A DNA stretch of 64,000 nt from Haloferax namakaokahaiae (lineage in GTDB: Archaea > Halobacteriota > Halobacteria > Halobacteriales > Haloferacaceae), in assembly GCF_042663225.1 (NCBI RefSeq), contig NZ_JBHTAA010000001.1:434001-498000 (forward strand), written 5' to 3'. A program made the position numbers and the translations under genes. Of this stretch, positions 1-7,971 are shown piece by piece. The number at the start of each line of letters is the position of its first letter. The stretch's first letter is position 1. The notes under the pieces were generated by a model. It searched no databases. It had not been told where the DNA came from and saw only the letters and a program-made list of their open reading frames with translations.

Positions 1-458
1 TCGATATGGAATTGACGTACGACCCCGCCCACTCGGCGGGCGCATTTCAGGTTGGGACGATTCCAATTCTATCCGCTGCGCCGCTCGACGGTGCGCTCGA
101 TATCGTGGAGGACGCCGGCGGCGTCGGAGCACTCCGCGAGAAGTCGCTCGAACTCACCGATTTCCTCATCGAACTCGTGGACGAGCGACTGCCGGAGTGC
201 GAGGTCGGAACTCCCCGCGACCACGACGCCCGTGGCGGCCACGTCGCGGTCGAACACGACGAAGCCTACCGCATCAGTCTGGCGCTGAAAGAACGCGGCG
301 TTATCGTCGATTACCGCGTGCCGAACGTCGTTCGAATCGCGCCGTCGCCCGCGTACATCGGGTTCGAAGACGTGTACCGGACAGTCGAACATCTGCGAGA
401 GATTTTGGATGGAAGTGAGTACGAGGAATTCGAGCGACGAAGTGCCGGCGTGACGTGA
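1..458 (+). CDS. kynU: kynureninase, C-terminal part (cut by window edge)
   Basis: This is the last ~150 residues of a PLP-dependent fold-type I enzyme. The reading frame is open to the left edge, so the true start lies outside the window. Visible kynureninase features are the segment around GAFQVGTIPILSAAPLDGAL and the C-terminal small domain with RGVIVDYRVPNVVRIAPSP, where the Arg normally contacts the substrate carboxylate. Kynureninase cleaves kynurenine to anthranilate and alanine in tryptophan breakdown. The PLP lysine would lie upstream, outside the window. The assignment rests on C-terminal motifs only, so a related aminotransferase-fold enzyme is the main alternative. Confidence 0.8.
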   Translation, partial: DMELTYDPAHSAGAFQVGTIPILSAAPLDGALDIVEDAGGVGALREKSLELTDFLIELVDERLPECEVGTPRDHDARGGHVAVEHDEAYRISLALKERGVIVDYRVPNVVRIAPSPAYIGFEDVYRTVEHLREILDGSEYEEFERRSAGVT

Positions 459-580
459 GAGGCCGCAGGGTCGTCGGGTCTCGAACGGCAAACGGCGGTC
501 CCATTGGAATGGCTAGCACCGACTGGTGAGGCAAGCAACGGATGGATTCATGCGGCTAGGTAACGTATTACGTGGCAGTC

Positions 581-1051
581 ATGTTACGCACTGTACTCAG
601 AGTCGTCGGTATCGTCGAGTTCTTTCGACCGGGTGCGCTCGTCCGGACTGCAGAGCGACTGGCGCTCGAAAACCCAGACGAGTGTGAGATGCGACCCTGG
701 ATGACTCCCGTGATGCGGAGTGAGGGGGCGATACTCATGGTCCTCGCGCGTCGGGGTGGGTCGTTGTCGTCGTTCAAGAAATTCGTCGGCGTCATCGGAG
801 TCCTCGCCATGCTGTTCCCTCGCGCGTACGTCGATTACGGGAGCAAAATCGCCTACGCCGACGCAGGAAACTGCGAGTGGAAACCGTGGGTGTACCCGGC
901 GACCCGACTCGTCGGCGTGTACTACGTACTCGTCGCGCTGAACGAATTCAGAAAGGGCACTGCCGAACCCCCCGTGGAAGAAAATTCGAGCGACCGCGAG
1001 TTCACGAGCCTACTCCGACGCGCCGCACCGCTACCGATTTCCGGTCGATAG
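581..1051 (+). CDS. hypothetical membrane-associated protein
   Basis: A 156-residue protein that I do not recognise. It has weakly hydrophobic stretches near the start (MLRTVLRVVGIVEFF), in the middle (VGVIGVLAMLFPRAYVDYG) and around VGVYYVLVALN, so it may be a membrane or membrane-associated protein. An in-frame GTG lies three codons upstream at 572. ATG 581 is preferred because nothing resembling a ribosome site precedes either. It ends one base before the 3' end of the convergent SDR gene, so the two genes abut tail to tail. Confidence 0.6.
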   Translation: MLRTVLRVVGIVEFFRPGALVRTAERLALENPDECEMRPWMTPVMRSEGAILMVLARRGGSLSSFKKFVGVIGVLAMLFPRAYVDYGSKIAYADAGNCEWKPWVYPATRLVGVYYVLVALNEFRKGTAEPPVEENSSDREFTSLLRRAAPLPISGR

Positions 1052-1052
1052 A

Positions 1053-1751
1053 TTACCAGTCGATAACTTCCTTCTTCCGCCAGAACTTCCCAGATTCGCT
1101 ACCGGGCTTGAACCGCGCGAGCCACGTCGGCGTCTCCGCACCCTCTTCGACCGAGCGCGAGGCGTTCTCGCCGCCCATGTCGGTTCGGACCCATCCGGGG
1201 CAGACGGAGTTCGCAATCAGGCCGTCGTCGCCGTACTGGCCCTCCAAGTAAGCAGTCAGTCCGTTGATTGCGGTCTTCGAGATTCGATACGAGGGCGACC
1301 CGCCGGACTGTGCTTCGCCGATTGCGCCCATGCCCGAAGAGACGTTGACGACGCGCCCGCCGTCGTTCTGGAGGAGCAGCGGAACGGCGTGCTTGCACAG
1401 CAGCATCGGCCCGCGGACGTTGACACTCAGGGTCTTGTCGATAGCGTCGGTTGGCTCTGCGACGAGGTCGTTTCCGAACTCGCCGATACCGGCGTTGTTG
1501 ACGAGGATATCCAGTCGGCCTTGGTCGGCGAAGATGCCGTCTACGACTTCTTCGATGTCGCCTTCTTGGGTCACGTCGAGGATGACGCGCTCGGTTCCCT
1601 CCGGCGTCTCGTTCAGCATGCTTCGGGACCCGGCGTAGACGGTTGCGCCGAGGTCACGGAGGTTGATTGCGATTTGGCGGCCGATACCGCGGTTCGCGCC
1701 CGTGACGAGGGCGACCTGTCCCGTCAGGTCGTCGTAGAGTTCGGGTTCCAT
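1053..1751 (-). CDS. SDR family NAD(P)-dependent oxidoreductase
   Basis: A 232-residue classical short-chain dehydrogenase/reductase. The Rossmann glycine motif is TGANRGIG near residue 16, followed by NNAG in the middle and an active-site Ser with YRISK (YxxxK) further on, then the CPGWVRTDMGG segment typical of the family. It should reduce or oxidise a carbonyl/alcohol with NAD(P)(H). The substrate cannot be read from the sequence. The frame is open for another 50 codons upstream, but the chosen ATG starts just before the first beta strand (LTGQVALVTG), as in relatives. The gene is monocistronic by position and convergent with the upstream hypothetical gene. Confidence 0.88.
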   Translation of the reverse strand: MEPELYDDLTGQVALVTGANRGIGRQIAINLRDLGATVYAGSRSMLNETPEGTERVILDVTQEGDIEEVVDGIFADQGRLDILVNNAGIGEFGNDLVAEPTDAIDKTLSVNVRGPMLLCKHAVPLLLQNDGGRVVNVSSGMGAIGEAQSGGSPSYRISKTAINGLTAYLEGQYGDDGLIANSVCPGWVRTDMGGENASRSVEEGAETPTWLARFKPGSESGKFWRKKEVIDW

Positions 1752-1801
1752 ACGGGGGTGTGAGAACTCGGGGCGGTTATTCTCACCGAAGGCGGGTGAG
1801 G

Positions 1802-2212
1802 TTACCTGCTGATTTCGAGTGGTTCGAACACATCCGCAGTCCACTCGTAGGCGTTCATCCGCCCATCTGGCGAGCAGATGAGATATACATAGCCCGGCCA
1901 CGACGCCTGCTCGCGGTCAGTGGCACTCGGAACCGGTGCCGACTCGGGGTGCGAATGATAGAATCCGAGCACGGAATCGCCCGACTCCTCGACGCTTTCG
2001 ATTTTCGTAAGGGTCTCTTGGGGGTCGAGTTCGTACGCGACGCGCGGCTCGTCGGCGACGTTGGAGACGGGGAGAATACGAGAGAGAGTGTTTCCAGTGC
2101 CGGCGAGGATGCCGCAGACCTCTGCTGGAGGGTCCCGCGATGCGCCCTCTCGGACGTGGTCGAGGAGTTCCTCGCGGGCGTTCGGTTCGAGCGTGAGCTT
2201 ACTCGAAGTCAC
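1802..2212 (-). CDS. JAMM/MPN+ domain metalloprotease, HvJAMM1-like desampylase
   Basis: A 136-residue single-domain JAB1/MPN protein. The zinc protease signature is complete: a Glu in PPAEVCGIL, then HSHPESAPVPSATD, which fits H-x-H-x7-S-x2-D exactly. It closely resembles Haloferax volcanii HvJAMM1, which cleaves isopeptide bonds of ubiquitin-like SAMP proteins (established for that enzyme, inferred here). The start overlaps the end of the IPP isomerase gene by 14 bases, so the two are very likely co-transcribed and translationally coupled. No extra targeting domain is visible. Confidence 0.85.
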   Translation of the reverse strand: MTSSKLTLEPNAREELLDHVREGASRDPPAEVCGILAGTGNTLSRILPVSNVADEPRVAYELDPQETLTKIESVEESGDSVLGFYHSHPESAPVPSATDREQASWPGYVYLICSPDGRMNAYEWTADVFEPLEISR

Positions 2213-2795
2213 GGCGCATGGCGATTTCGAACCACGGGCACAGGCGCAGTTGGCGGTACCACTTGGGGTGGTCGTTGAGGTGCTCGTAGTCCACCCAGAG
2301 CATGCCGGCGATTTCTTCCTCGTCGGGGTCGAGCGTGGTGTCTTCGAGGGTGACCTTCAGGACGGCGCAGACCTCCCATTCGAGACCCGAGTTACCGTAG
2401 TAGCGCTTGTACTCGAACTTGTCCGTCACGCGCAGGTCGGAGTACTGGTCGGGCGTGATGCCGAGTTCCTCTTCGAGGCGCTGTTTCGTGGCGTCTTCTT
2501 GGCTCTGGCCCTCGACGGGGTGGGAGGCGACGGTGCCGTCCCAGTGGGTGTCCCACAGGCGCTTGTTGGGCGCGCGCTGAGCGAGGAGGAGTTGGCCCTC
2601 CTCGTTGAAGACGAGACACGTGAAAGCGCGGTGGCGGATGCCGTCGCCCGTGTGGGCCTCGAGGCGGTTCACCATTCCCTCTTTGTTGTCGTCGGAATCG
2701 ACGGCGATGACATCTTGCATGGCGTTCTTGTGGAGTTCCGTGGCCTCGTCGGCCTGTGCGTCGCTCATGTCCTGTTCGTCGGAGTCGGGGGTCAA
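2199..2795 (-). CDS. idi: type I isopentenyl-diphosphate delta-isomerase (Nudix family)
   Basis: A 198-residue Nudix-fold protein colinear with bacterial Idi: an AHTGDGIRHRAF segment, LLLAQRAPNKRLW, the HP segment followed by a Nudix-like helix (EDATKQRLEEELGI), and the catalytic Glu pair in LEWEVC. It interconverts IPP and DMAPP for archaeal isoprenoid lipids. The position of the usual catalytic cysteine (NSVCGHP in E. coli) reads GTVASHP here, so Cys is replaced by Ala. An alternative ATG nine codons in (2768) would give MSDAQADEAT as the N terminus, which is equally plausible. It overlaps the downstream JAMM gene. Confidence 0.85.
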   Translation of the reverse strand: MTPDSDEQDMSDAQADEATELHKNAMQDVIAVDSDDNKEGMVNRLEAHTGDGIRHRAFTCLVFNEEGQLLLAQRAPNKRLWDTHWDGTVASHPVEGQSQEDATKQRLEEELGITPDQYSDLRVTDKFEYKRYYGNSGLEWEVCAVLKVTLEDTTLDPDEEEIAGMLWVDYEHLNDHPKWYRQLRLCPWFEIAMRRDFE

Positions 2796-2820
2796 TTATG
2801 CTTCGATGCGAACCGGAAAT

Positions 2821-3234
2821 TCAGCCGAGTCGCTCGTCGAGAATGAGGCGCGTCTTCGTGCTCTTCACGTCGTCGTGCTCGCGCGCACGCGTGATGAGTC
2901 CGTTGACGGCGCGCGTGTCGGCGGCGTCTACGACGAGGACGATGTCTTCTTCGCCCGACACCTGCCAGACGAAGTCCACGTCCTCCCACTCGGCCATCCG
3001 CTCGGAGACGCTGTTCGTGTCCACGTCCACCGCGACGGTCACCTCTATCATCGCCTTCAGGTTCCCGGTTCGAGTGGAGATAGTAAAGCGCTCGATGACC
3101 CCGCTCTCGACCAAGCGTTCGACGCGGTTGCGGACGGTCCCCTCTGACGTGCCGACCTCGGCCGCAATCTCGGTGTTCGGCGTCCGAGCGTCCCGTCGAA
3201 GAATGTCGAGGATGCGCCGGTCCAAGTCGTCCAT
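2821..3234 (-). CDS. Lrp/AsnC family transcriptional regulator
   Basis: A 137-residue feast/famine regulator. The N-terminal winged helix begins MDDLDRRILDILRRDARTPN and has a recognition helix around TSEGTVRNRVERL. It is followed by an RAM ligand-binding domain with a GEEDIVLVVDAADTRAVN core. Lrp proteins bind DNA as dimers or octamers and respond to amino acids. The gene is transcribed divergently from carA, and a 15-base palindrome lies 32 bases before its ATG, which suggests autoregulation and possibly control of carA. The ligand is unknown, but glutamine or arginine would fit the neighbour. Confidence 0.9.
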   Translation of the reverse strand: MDDLDRRILDILRRDARTPNTEIAAEVGTSEGTVRNRVERLVESGVIERFTISTRTGNLKAMIEVTVAVDVDTNSVSERMAEWEDVDFVWQVSGEEDIVLVVDAADTRAVNGLITRAREHDDVKSTKTRLILDERLG

Positions 3235-3265
3235 ATCCCATTTGCACCCTCCACACTCTTACAGA

Positions 3266-3280
3266 TTACGAATTTCGTAA
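3266..3280. promoter_or_regulatory. perfect 15-bp palindrome in the lrp/carA divergent promoter region
   Basis: The sequence TTACGAATTTCGTAA is a perfect inverted repeat with a one-base centre. It lies 32-46 bases upstream of the Lrp-family ATG, where BRE/TATA of a leaderless promoter would be, and 52-66 bases upstream of the carA ATG. Lrp-family operators are commonly palindromes of this size. Binding by the adjacent regulator is inference. Confidence 0.6.
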
Positions 3281-3331
3281 CTCGGCTTCGAAAGTAACAC
3301 TTATGCACCCACATTCCGTTCGTATCTCGTA

Positions 3332-4408
3332 ATGTCGGACGCCTACCTGGCTCTGGAGGATGGCCGCGTCGTCGAAGCGCGTGGCCGTGTTCCGGGTCGC
3401 ACGCGCGGTGAACTGGTGTTCACAACTGCATACACTGGCTACGAAGAGAGTCTAACCGACCCTTCGTACGAAGAACAGGTTCTCACGTTCTCGTACCCCC
3501 TCATCGGTAACTACGGCGTCCGAGCCGAGCGATTCGAGTCCGACCGAATCCACCCCCGTGCCGCCGTCGCCCGCGAGTTCACCGACGAAGTCGTCGAGTG
3601 GCTCGCAGAAGAAGGCGTCCCTGCGGTGGACCACATCGACACCCGCGACATCGTCACGTCCGTCCGCGAGCAAGGCGCGATGAAAGTCGGTATCGTCGTC
3701 GGCGACGACGCGACGCCCGAGGCCGCGAAAGAAGAACTCGCAAAGTGCAAAGGCATGAGCGAACACACCGACATCGGCGCGCAGGTCACGACGACCGAGC
3801 CTGTGACCTACGAAGGCGACGGCGACACCACCGTCGCGCTCGTCGATTGCGGTGCGAAGAAGTCCATCGCAGAGTCGCTCGTCGCTCGCGGCGCGACCGT
3901 TCACGTCCTGCCCTACGACGCGACCGAAGCGGACGTCTCGGCGCTCTCGCCCGACATCCTGTTCATCTCGAACGGGCCGGGCGACCCCGAGAACTACACG
4001 GCGACACACGACCTCGTCGAAGCGTTCGCGGGTGAGGTTCCACTCGCCGGCATCTGCCTCGGCCAGCAAATCATCGCCAGCGCGCTCGGCGGCACCACCG
4101 AGAAGATGGCCTTCGGCCACCGCGGCGTCAACCAACCCGTCCGCGACCTCGACTCGGGGAAGGTCATCATGACGACGCAGAACCACGGCTACACCGTCGC
4201 CGAACCCGGCACCCTCGACGTGACCCAAGTCAACGTCAACGACGGCACTGCAGAAGGACTGGCCAGCACCGACCTGAACGTCATCACGCGTCAGTACCAC
4301 CCCGAAGCCCACCCGGGTCCCCACGACTCGCTCGGCTTCTTCGACGACGTGCTTGCGATGGCCCCGGCGGGAAATGAGAAGACGCGGAAAGTCGTCGCCT
4401 CCGACTAA
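3332..4408 (+). CDS. carA: carbamoyl-phosphate synthase small (glutaminase) subunit
   Basis: A 358-residue protein of normal CarA length. The N-terminal CPSase small-subunit domain (LALEDGRVVEARG, FTTAYTGYEESLTDPSY) precedes a class I glutamine amidotransferase domain. The nucleophile is in AGICLGQQ, and NHGYTV and YHPEAHPGPHD carry the catalytic His and Glu. It hydrolyses glutamine to supply ammonia to CarB for carbamoyl phosphate (arginine and pyrimidine synthesis). carB is not in this window. The gene faces away from the Lrp regulator across a 97-base gap containing the palindrome. A TATA-like ACTTATGC sits about 30 bases before the ATG, so the message is probably leaderless. Confidence 0.95.
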   Translation: MSDAYLALEDGRVVEARGRVPGRTRGELVFTTAYTGYEESLTDPSYEEQVLTFSYPLIGNYGVRAERFESDRIHPRAAVAREFTDEVVEWLAEEGVPAVDHIDTRDIVTSVREQGAMKVGIVVGDDATPEAAKEELAKCKGMSEHTDIGAQVTTTEPVTYEGDGDTTVALVDCGAKKSIAESLVARGATVHVLPYDATEADVSALSPDILFISNGPGDPENYTATHDLVEAFAGEVPLAGICLGQQIIASALGGTTEKMAFGHRGVNQPVRDLDSGKVIMTTQNHGYTVAEPGTLDVTQVNVNDGTAEGLASTDLNVITRQYHPEAHPGPHDSLGFFDDVLAMAPAGNEKTRKVVASD

Positions 4409-4432
4409 CCGCGCACCACCACCGACGTTCGA

Positions 4433-4500
4433 GACGTATCTGACGGCGTTTGTGACGTATCTGACGACGTTCGAGACGCATCTGACGACGCCAGAGACAC
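4433..4500. repeat. three imperfect 21-bp tandem repeats after carA
   Basis: The core GACGTATCTGACG recurs at 4433, 4454 and 4475 (last copy GACGCATCTGACG), a period of exactly 21 bases. It lies in the non-coding gap between the carA stop and the PAS gene. No function is evident. Confidence 0.8.
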
Positions 4501-4583
4501 CGCCGTAGACTCCGCTGGTAGGCAATCGGTTACGTTACTTTTCCGAAGAAACCGTCAACTCGTTGTAGCGCATACGTGAGCGT

Positions 4584-5612
4584 ATGGCAGACGTGTCGCT
4601 CATCGAACGCGGGTTCGATGAACTTCCGACAGAGGTGGCACTCCTCAACGGGTCAGGTGATATCGTCTACACGAATCGAGCGTGGCGAACGTTCGCCGAG
4701 GCGAACGAGTACGTCGGGTCTGTCGATTCGGTCGGCGTCAACTACTTCGACGTGTGTGATGCTGCCAGTGAGGAAGACGAACTCGCTGGCGTCGTCGCCG
4801 ACGGCATCCGGTCGATTCTCGCCGGGCAGCGGGACATCTTCACGGCCGAATACCCGTGCCACTCTCCCTCCGTGTACCGGTGGTTCCTGCTGATTGCCGT
4901 CCCGTTTCTCACCCAACGCCACGGGAAGTTCGCGCTCGTGATGCACCTCGATATCACCGACCGACGGCTCGCCGAACTCCAGGTCAACGAGAAGAACCAG
5001 CATCTCACGATGCTCATGCACCTGTTCTCGTCGGAACTCACCGACGAACTCGAACGGGCGCGGGAGCTGACGCAGAAACTCGTCGAAGACGACGGCGAGG
5101 ATGCCAGAGCGCTGCGAGAGACACTCAATCGAATCGAGTCGGTGCTGGGACGAAGTGTCGCGCTCGCCGACCAGACGCGAGTGGTAGAACTCGAACGGGT
5201 CGATTTCAGAGACGCGGCCACGCGAGCGTGGGGTGACCTCGGCCGACACGGTGACGTCTCGTGTCGCATCGTCGGCGACGGCACCTTCGACGCAGATAGA
5301 CACCTCCTCGGGTTGCTTCTCGCGTCGATTCTGGTCAACCGAGTCGAGGGAAACGTGCAATCGAAAGCCCCGACGTACGTCGTTATCGGCACGACCACAG
5401 ACGGTCTCTACATCGAAGACAACGGCACGCCACCGTCGAACGAACAGCGGACGATAGCCACCCCGGCGGGGCAGTTACTCGGCGTCGATTACGAATCGGT
5501 CGGTCTCTCGATTGCGAGTCGCATCGCCGACCTGCACGGCTGGTCGTTCGAAATCGTTGACTCAGAACTCGGCGGCATCCGCATCGAAGTAGACGGGATT
5601 TCGTGGGAGTGA
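4584..5612 (+). CDS. PAS domain protein with degenerate histidine-kinase module
   Basis: A 342-residue cytosolic protein. Residues ~10-130 form a PAS domain (EVALLNGSGDIVYTNRAW... HLDITDRR). Then comes a coiled helical region where haloarchaeal kinases carry the H-box, and a C-terminal HATPase-like fold. At the H-box position the text is LFSSELTDELERAREL: the phospho-accepting His is absent. The ATP-lid motif DNGxG reads DNGTPPS and the G2 box is not recognisable, though the end (GLSIASRIADLHGWSFEIVDS) keeps the kinase fold. It is best read as a sensor pseudokinase that binds or scaffolds without phosphotransfer. No response regulator is adjacent. Confidence 0.75.
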   Translation: MADVSLIERGFDELPTEVALLNGSGDIVYTNRAWRTFAEANEYVGSVDSVGVNYFDVCDAASEEDELAGVVADGIRSILAGQRDIFTAEYPCHSPSVYRWFLLIAVPFLTQRHGKFALVMHLDITDRRLAELQVNEKNQHLTMLMHLFSSELTDELERARELTQKLVEDDGEDARALRETLNRIESVLGRSVALADQTRVVELERVDFRDAATRAWGDLGRHGDVSCRIVGDGTFDADRHLLGLLLASILVNRVEGNVQSKAPTYVVIGTTTDGLYIEDNGTPPSNEQRTIATPAGQLLGVDYESVGLSIASRIADLHGWSFEIVDSELGGIRIEVDGISWE

Positions 5613-5618
5613 GTCCGG

Positions 5619-6524
5619 TTACGACAGTTCGGCGTCCATGACGAACGTCGGTTCTTCGGCGAGACCGCTGTGGGTGTAGGCGACGTCGGAGGCCCACTCG
5701 ACGCCTTCCGGGACGAGCACGCGCGTTCGGTCGGCACCGACTTCCGCGGCGTCCCGACGAACGGCGTCCATGAGCGCTTGACACGCCGGTTGTGAGTCCC
5801 ACGCCGCGACGGCGTACTCCGCCCACGTCACCGTCTCGCCGTCGATTTCTCGGGCGTACGTGCGATTCCGATAGGTCATCCCCGAGACGCGGTCGTCGCC
5901 GACGACGAACAGGCGACCGTCGTCGGCCACGTCGTGGAGGCGCTCGCGCGTCAGTTCCGAGACGGCCCACGACTCGACCGGGTCGAGCGCGAGACCCTTC
6001 AGTTCGTGACGCGTGTCGCTGTCGGTCCAGAAGGCCCACGCGGCGTCCGCGTCGGTACTGACGCGCAGGTCGCTTTCGGCGTCGAGGTCGGGGTCGGGCG
6101 TGGCCCACCGGAACTCGATTCCGGGTTCGAATCCAGCCGCGCGTGCGGTGGAGAGACTCGGGATGTTCCACGAGTGAATCATGTTGCGAACGCGTTTCGC
6201 ACCCTGTTCGCGCGCCCAGTCGAACAGCGCGTCGTTGAGTTTCGACGCGTAGCCCTGCTTTCGGTGGTCGGGTGCGACGCGCATGCCCTGTGCCCACGCC
6301 TCGTACTCCGAGAGCATCACCATCTGCGCGATGGCGACCACCTCGTCCGACGGCGTCTCGTCGCCGATATCGACGAGCAGGGTGACCTGCGTCTGCTCGC
6401 CCGGGTCTATCCAGTCGTGGTAGATATCGGGGATGTAGTCCGAGCCACCGCGGTCGGACCACGTGTCGCTCGTGAAGGCGGCGACGGCGTCGTAGTCGTC
6501 GGGTCGGGCGGATCGTATCTCCAT
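5619..6524 (-). CDS. GNAT family N-acetyltransferase
   Basis: A 301-residue protein. The N-terminal half is a GNAT domain: MEIRSARPDDYDAVAAF at the start, then MRVAPDHRKQGYASKL with the acetyl-CoA-binding R-x-x-G-x-A loop, then NIPSLSTARAAGFEPG. The C-terminal ~140 residues look like a second, diverged domain without a clear CoA loop. The substrate is unknown. The ATG overlaps the gatD stop codon (TAATG), so it is translated from the gatD message. Start choice is fixed by this overlap, since the longer open frame runs back into gatD. Confidence 0.82.
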   Translation of the reverse strand: MEIRSARPDDYDAVAAFTSDTWSDRGGSDYIPDIYHDWIDPGEQTQVTLLVDIGDETPSDEVVAIAQMVMLSEYEAWAQGMRVAPDHRKQGYASKLNDALFDWAREQGAKRVRNMIHSWNIPSLSTARAAGFEPGIEFRWATPDPDLDAESDLRVSTDADAAWAFWTDSDTRHELKGLALDPVESWAVSELTRERLHDVADDGRLFVVGDDRVSGMTYRNRTYAREIDGETVTWAEYAVAAWDSQPACQALMDAVRRDAAEVGADRTRVLVPEGVEWASDVAYTHSGLAEEPTFVMDAELS

Positions 6525-7771
6525 TACTCCCACGGGACCGAGCGTTCGGTCAACTCGCCTTCGAGGTTCCGGCCCATCGCCTCGGCCGGGTCCGCGAGGT
6601 TCGCAAGCGCCCACATGAGTTTGACTTTGGCCGTCCCCGGCAGGGTGTCGCCCGCTTCGACGACGCCCGCATCGAGCAGGTCGCGGCCGGTGTCGTAGAC
6701 GCGGTCACAGACGCGGCCTTCGAGACACTGCGAGGTCATGGCGACGACGGTGCCGTCCGCGACGAGTTCCTCGATGCGCGGAATGAGGTCGGTGTGGATG
6801 TGACCGAGACCCGTCCCTTCGATGATGAGACCGGACTTGCCGTCGAGGTAGTCCAGTGCCGCGGGGTCCATCCCCGGCGTGAACTTGACGAGTTCGACCT
6901 CGCTGTCGAGGTCGGCGTGGAGCGCGAGGTCCACCGACCCGCGTTCGGCGTAGTCGCGGCGGTAGGTGACCTCCTCCGCCTCGTAATCGACTTCGCCCAA
7001 CGGTTTCGCGCCGATAGTCTGGAAGGCATCGCGCCGCGAGGTGTGGTTCTTGCGGACGCGAGTCCCTTCGTGGAGGGCGCACACGTCGTCGGACTCGGAG
7101 GCGTGCATGCAAATCATGACCTCCGCGGCGTCGGCTTTCGCGGCCTCGACGGCGCAGACGGCGTTCATCACGTTGTCCGAAGACGGGCGGTCGGCCGAGC
7201 GCTGACTGCCGGTGAAGACGATGGGAACCGGCGTATCGAGCATGTACGACATCGCCGACGCGGAGTACTGCATCGTGTCGGTGCCGTGCATGACGACGAC
7301 GCCGTCCGCGCCCGCCTCTATCTCTTCGACGATTGCCTCGGCGAGGTTCACCCACACCTCGGGCGTCATGTTCTCCGAGAGGATGTTGGCGACGACCCGG
7401 CCGCGGTAGTTCGCGCGCCCGGCGAGGTCCGGGACGGCCCGAAGCACGTCTTCGGCGTCGAACTGCGCCGTCACCGCGCCCGTGCGGTAGTCCACCGTCG
7501 AGGCGATGGTGCCGCCGGTCGAGATGAGCGAAATCGTCGGGAGGTCGTCGTCGAACTCGATTTCGGAGGCCGCGCCCGTCTCCGACTGCGCGTCTTCGAC
7601 GTCGTACACGTCGGTTTCGAGTACTTCCACGTCCGAGTCGTCGCGGTCCATGCCGATGTTGTAGCCGCCTTCGAGTTTGATGACGAGGTGGTCCTCGGTC
7701 GAAGAGGGCATCAAGACGCCTTCGTTCGTCACGTCTCCGCGCGTGACGCGGACACGGTCGCCTGCATTCAT
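6524..7771 (-). CDS. gatD: glutamyl-tRNA(Gln) amidotransferase subunit D
   Basis: A 415-residue archaeal GatD. An N-terminal SH3-like domain (MNAGDRVRVTRGDVTNEGVL) precedes an L-asparaginase-type domain with the catalytic Thr in STGGTIAST, the second Thr-Asp pair in VVMHGTDTMQYSA and the Lys segment around HTSRRDAF. GatD releases ammonia from Gln/Asn, which GatE uses to convert Glu-tRNA(Gln) to Gln-tRNA(Gln). Archaea without glutaminyl-tRNA synthetase depend on this. gatE is not in the window. The start at 7771 is preferred over an upstream extension of low-complexity residues. It is followed by the overlapping acetyltransferase gene. Confidence 0.93.
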   Translation of the reverse strand: MNAGDRVRVTRGDVTNEGVLMPSSTEDHLVIKLEGGYNIGMDRDDSDVEVLETDVYDVEDAQSETGAASEIEFDDDLPTISLISTGGTIASTVDYRTGAVTAQFDAEDVLRAVPDLAGRANYRGRVVANILSENMTPEVWVNLAEAIVEEIEAGADGVVVMHGTDTMQYSASAMSYMLDTPVPIVFTGSQRSADRPSSDNVMNAVCAVEAAKADAAEVMICMHASESDDVCALHEGTRVRKNHTSRRDAFQTIGAKPLGEVDYEAEEVTYRRDYAERGSVDLALHADLDSEVELVKFTPGMDPAALDYLDGKSGLIIEGTGLGHIHTDLIPRIEELVADGTVVAMTSQCLEGRVCDRVYDTGRDLLDAGVVEAGDTLPGTAKVKLMWALANLADPAEAMGRNLEGELTERSVPWE

Positions 7772-7971
7772 ATCGCGGGATAGCGTGGCGGCAGACTTCA
7801 AACCCACCTTTTTACGGTTCGGGGTCGCCTTCGGCGACCCGCTCACCGCAAAAATCTGGACCAAAAAGTGCTGAGCGGCTCGTTTCTCTCGCCGCTCAGT
7901 ACAACCTCTGGACAGCAACCTCGACCACTTCTAACACAAAAGCCATCCATCTCGCCCGCGACACCCTAGAT

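Noticed and set aside
4284..4510. CRISPR-like array after carA
   Set aside because: Units are contiguous 21-bp tandem repeats without spacers.
3452..4525. Long minus-strand open frame opposite carA
   Set aside because: It mirrors carA codons (high-GC shadow) and has no recognisable domain; carA is certain.
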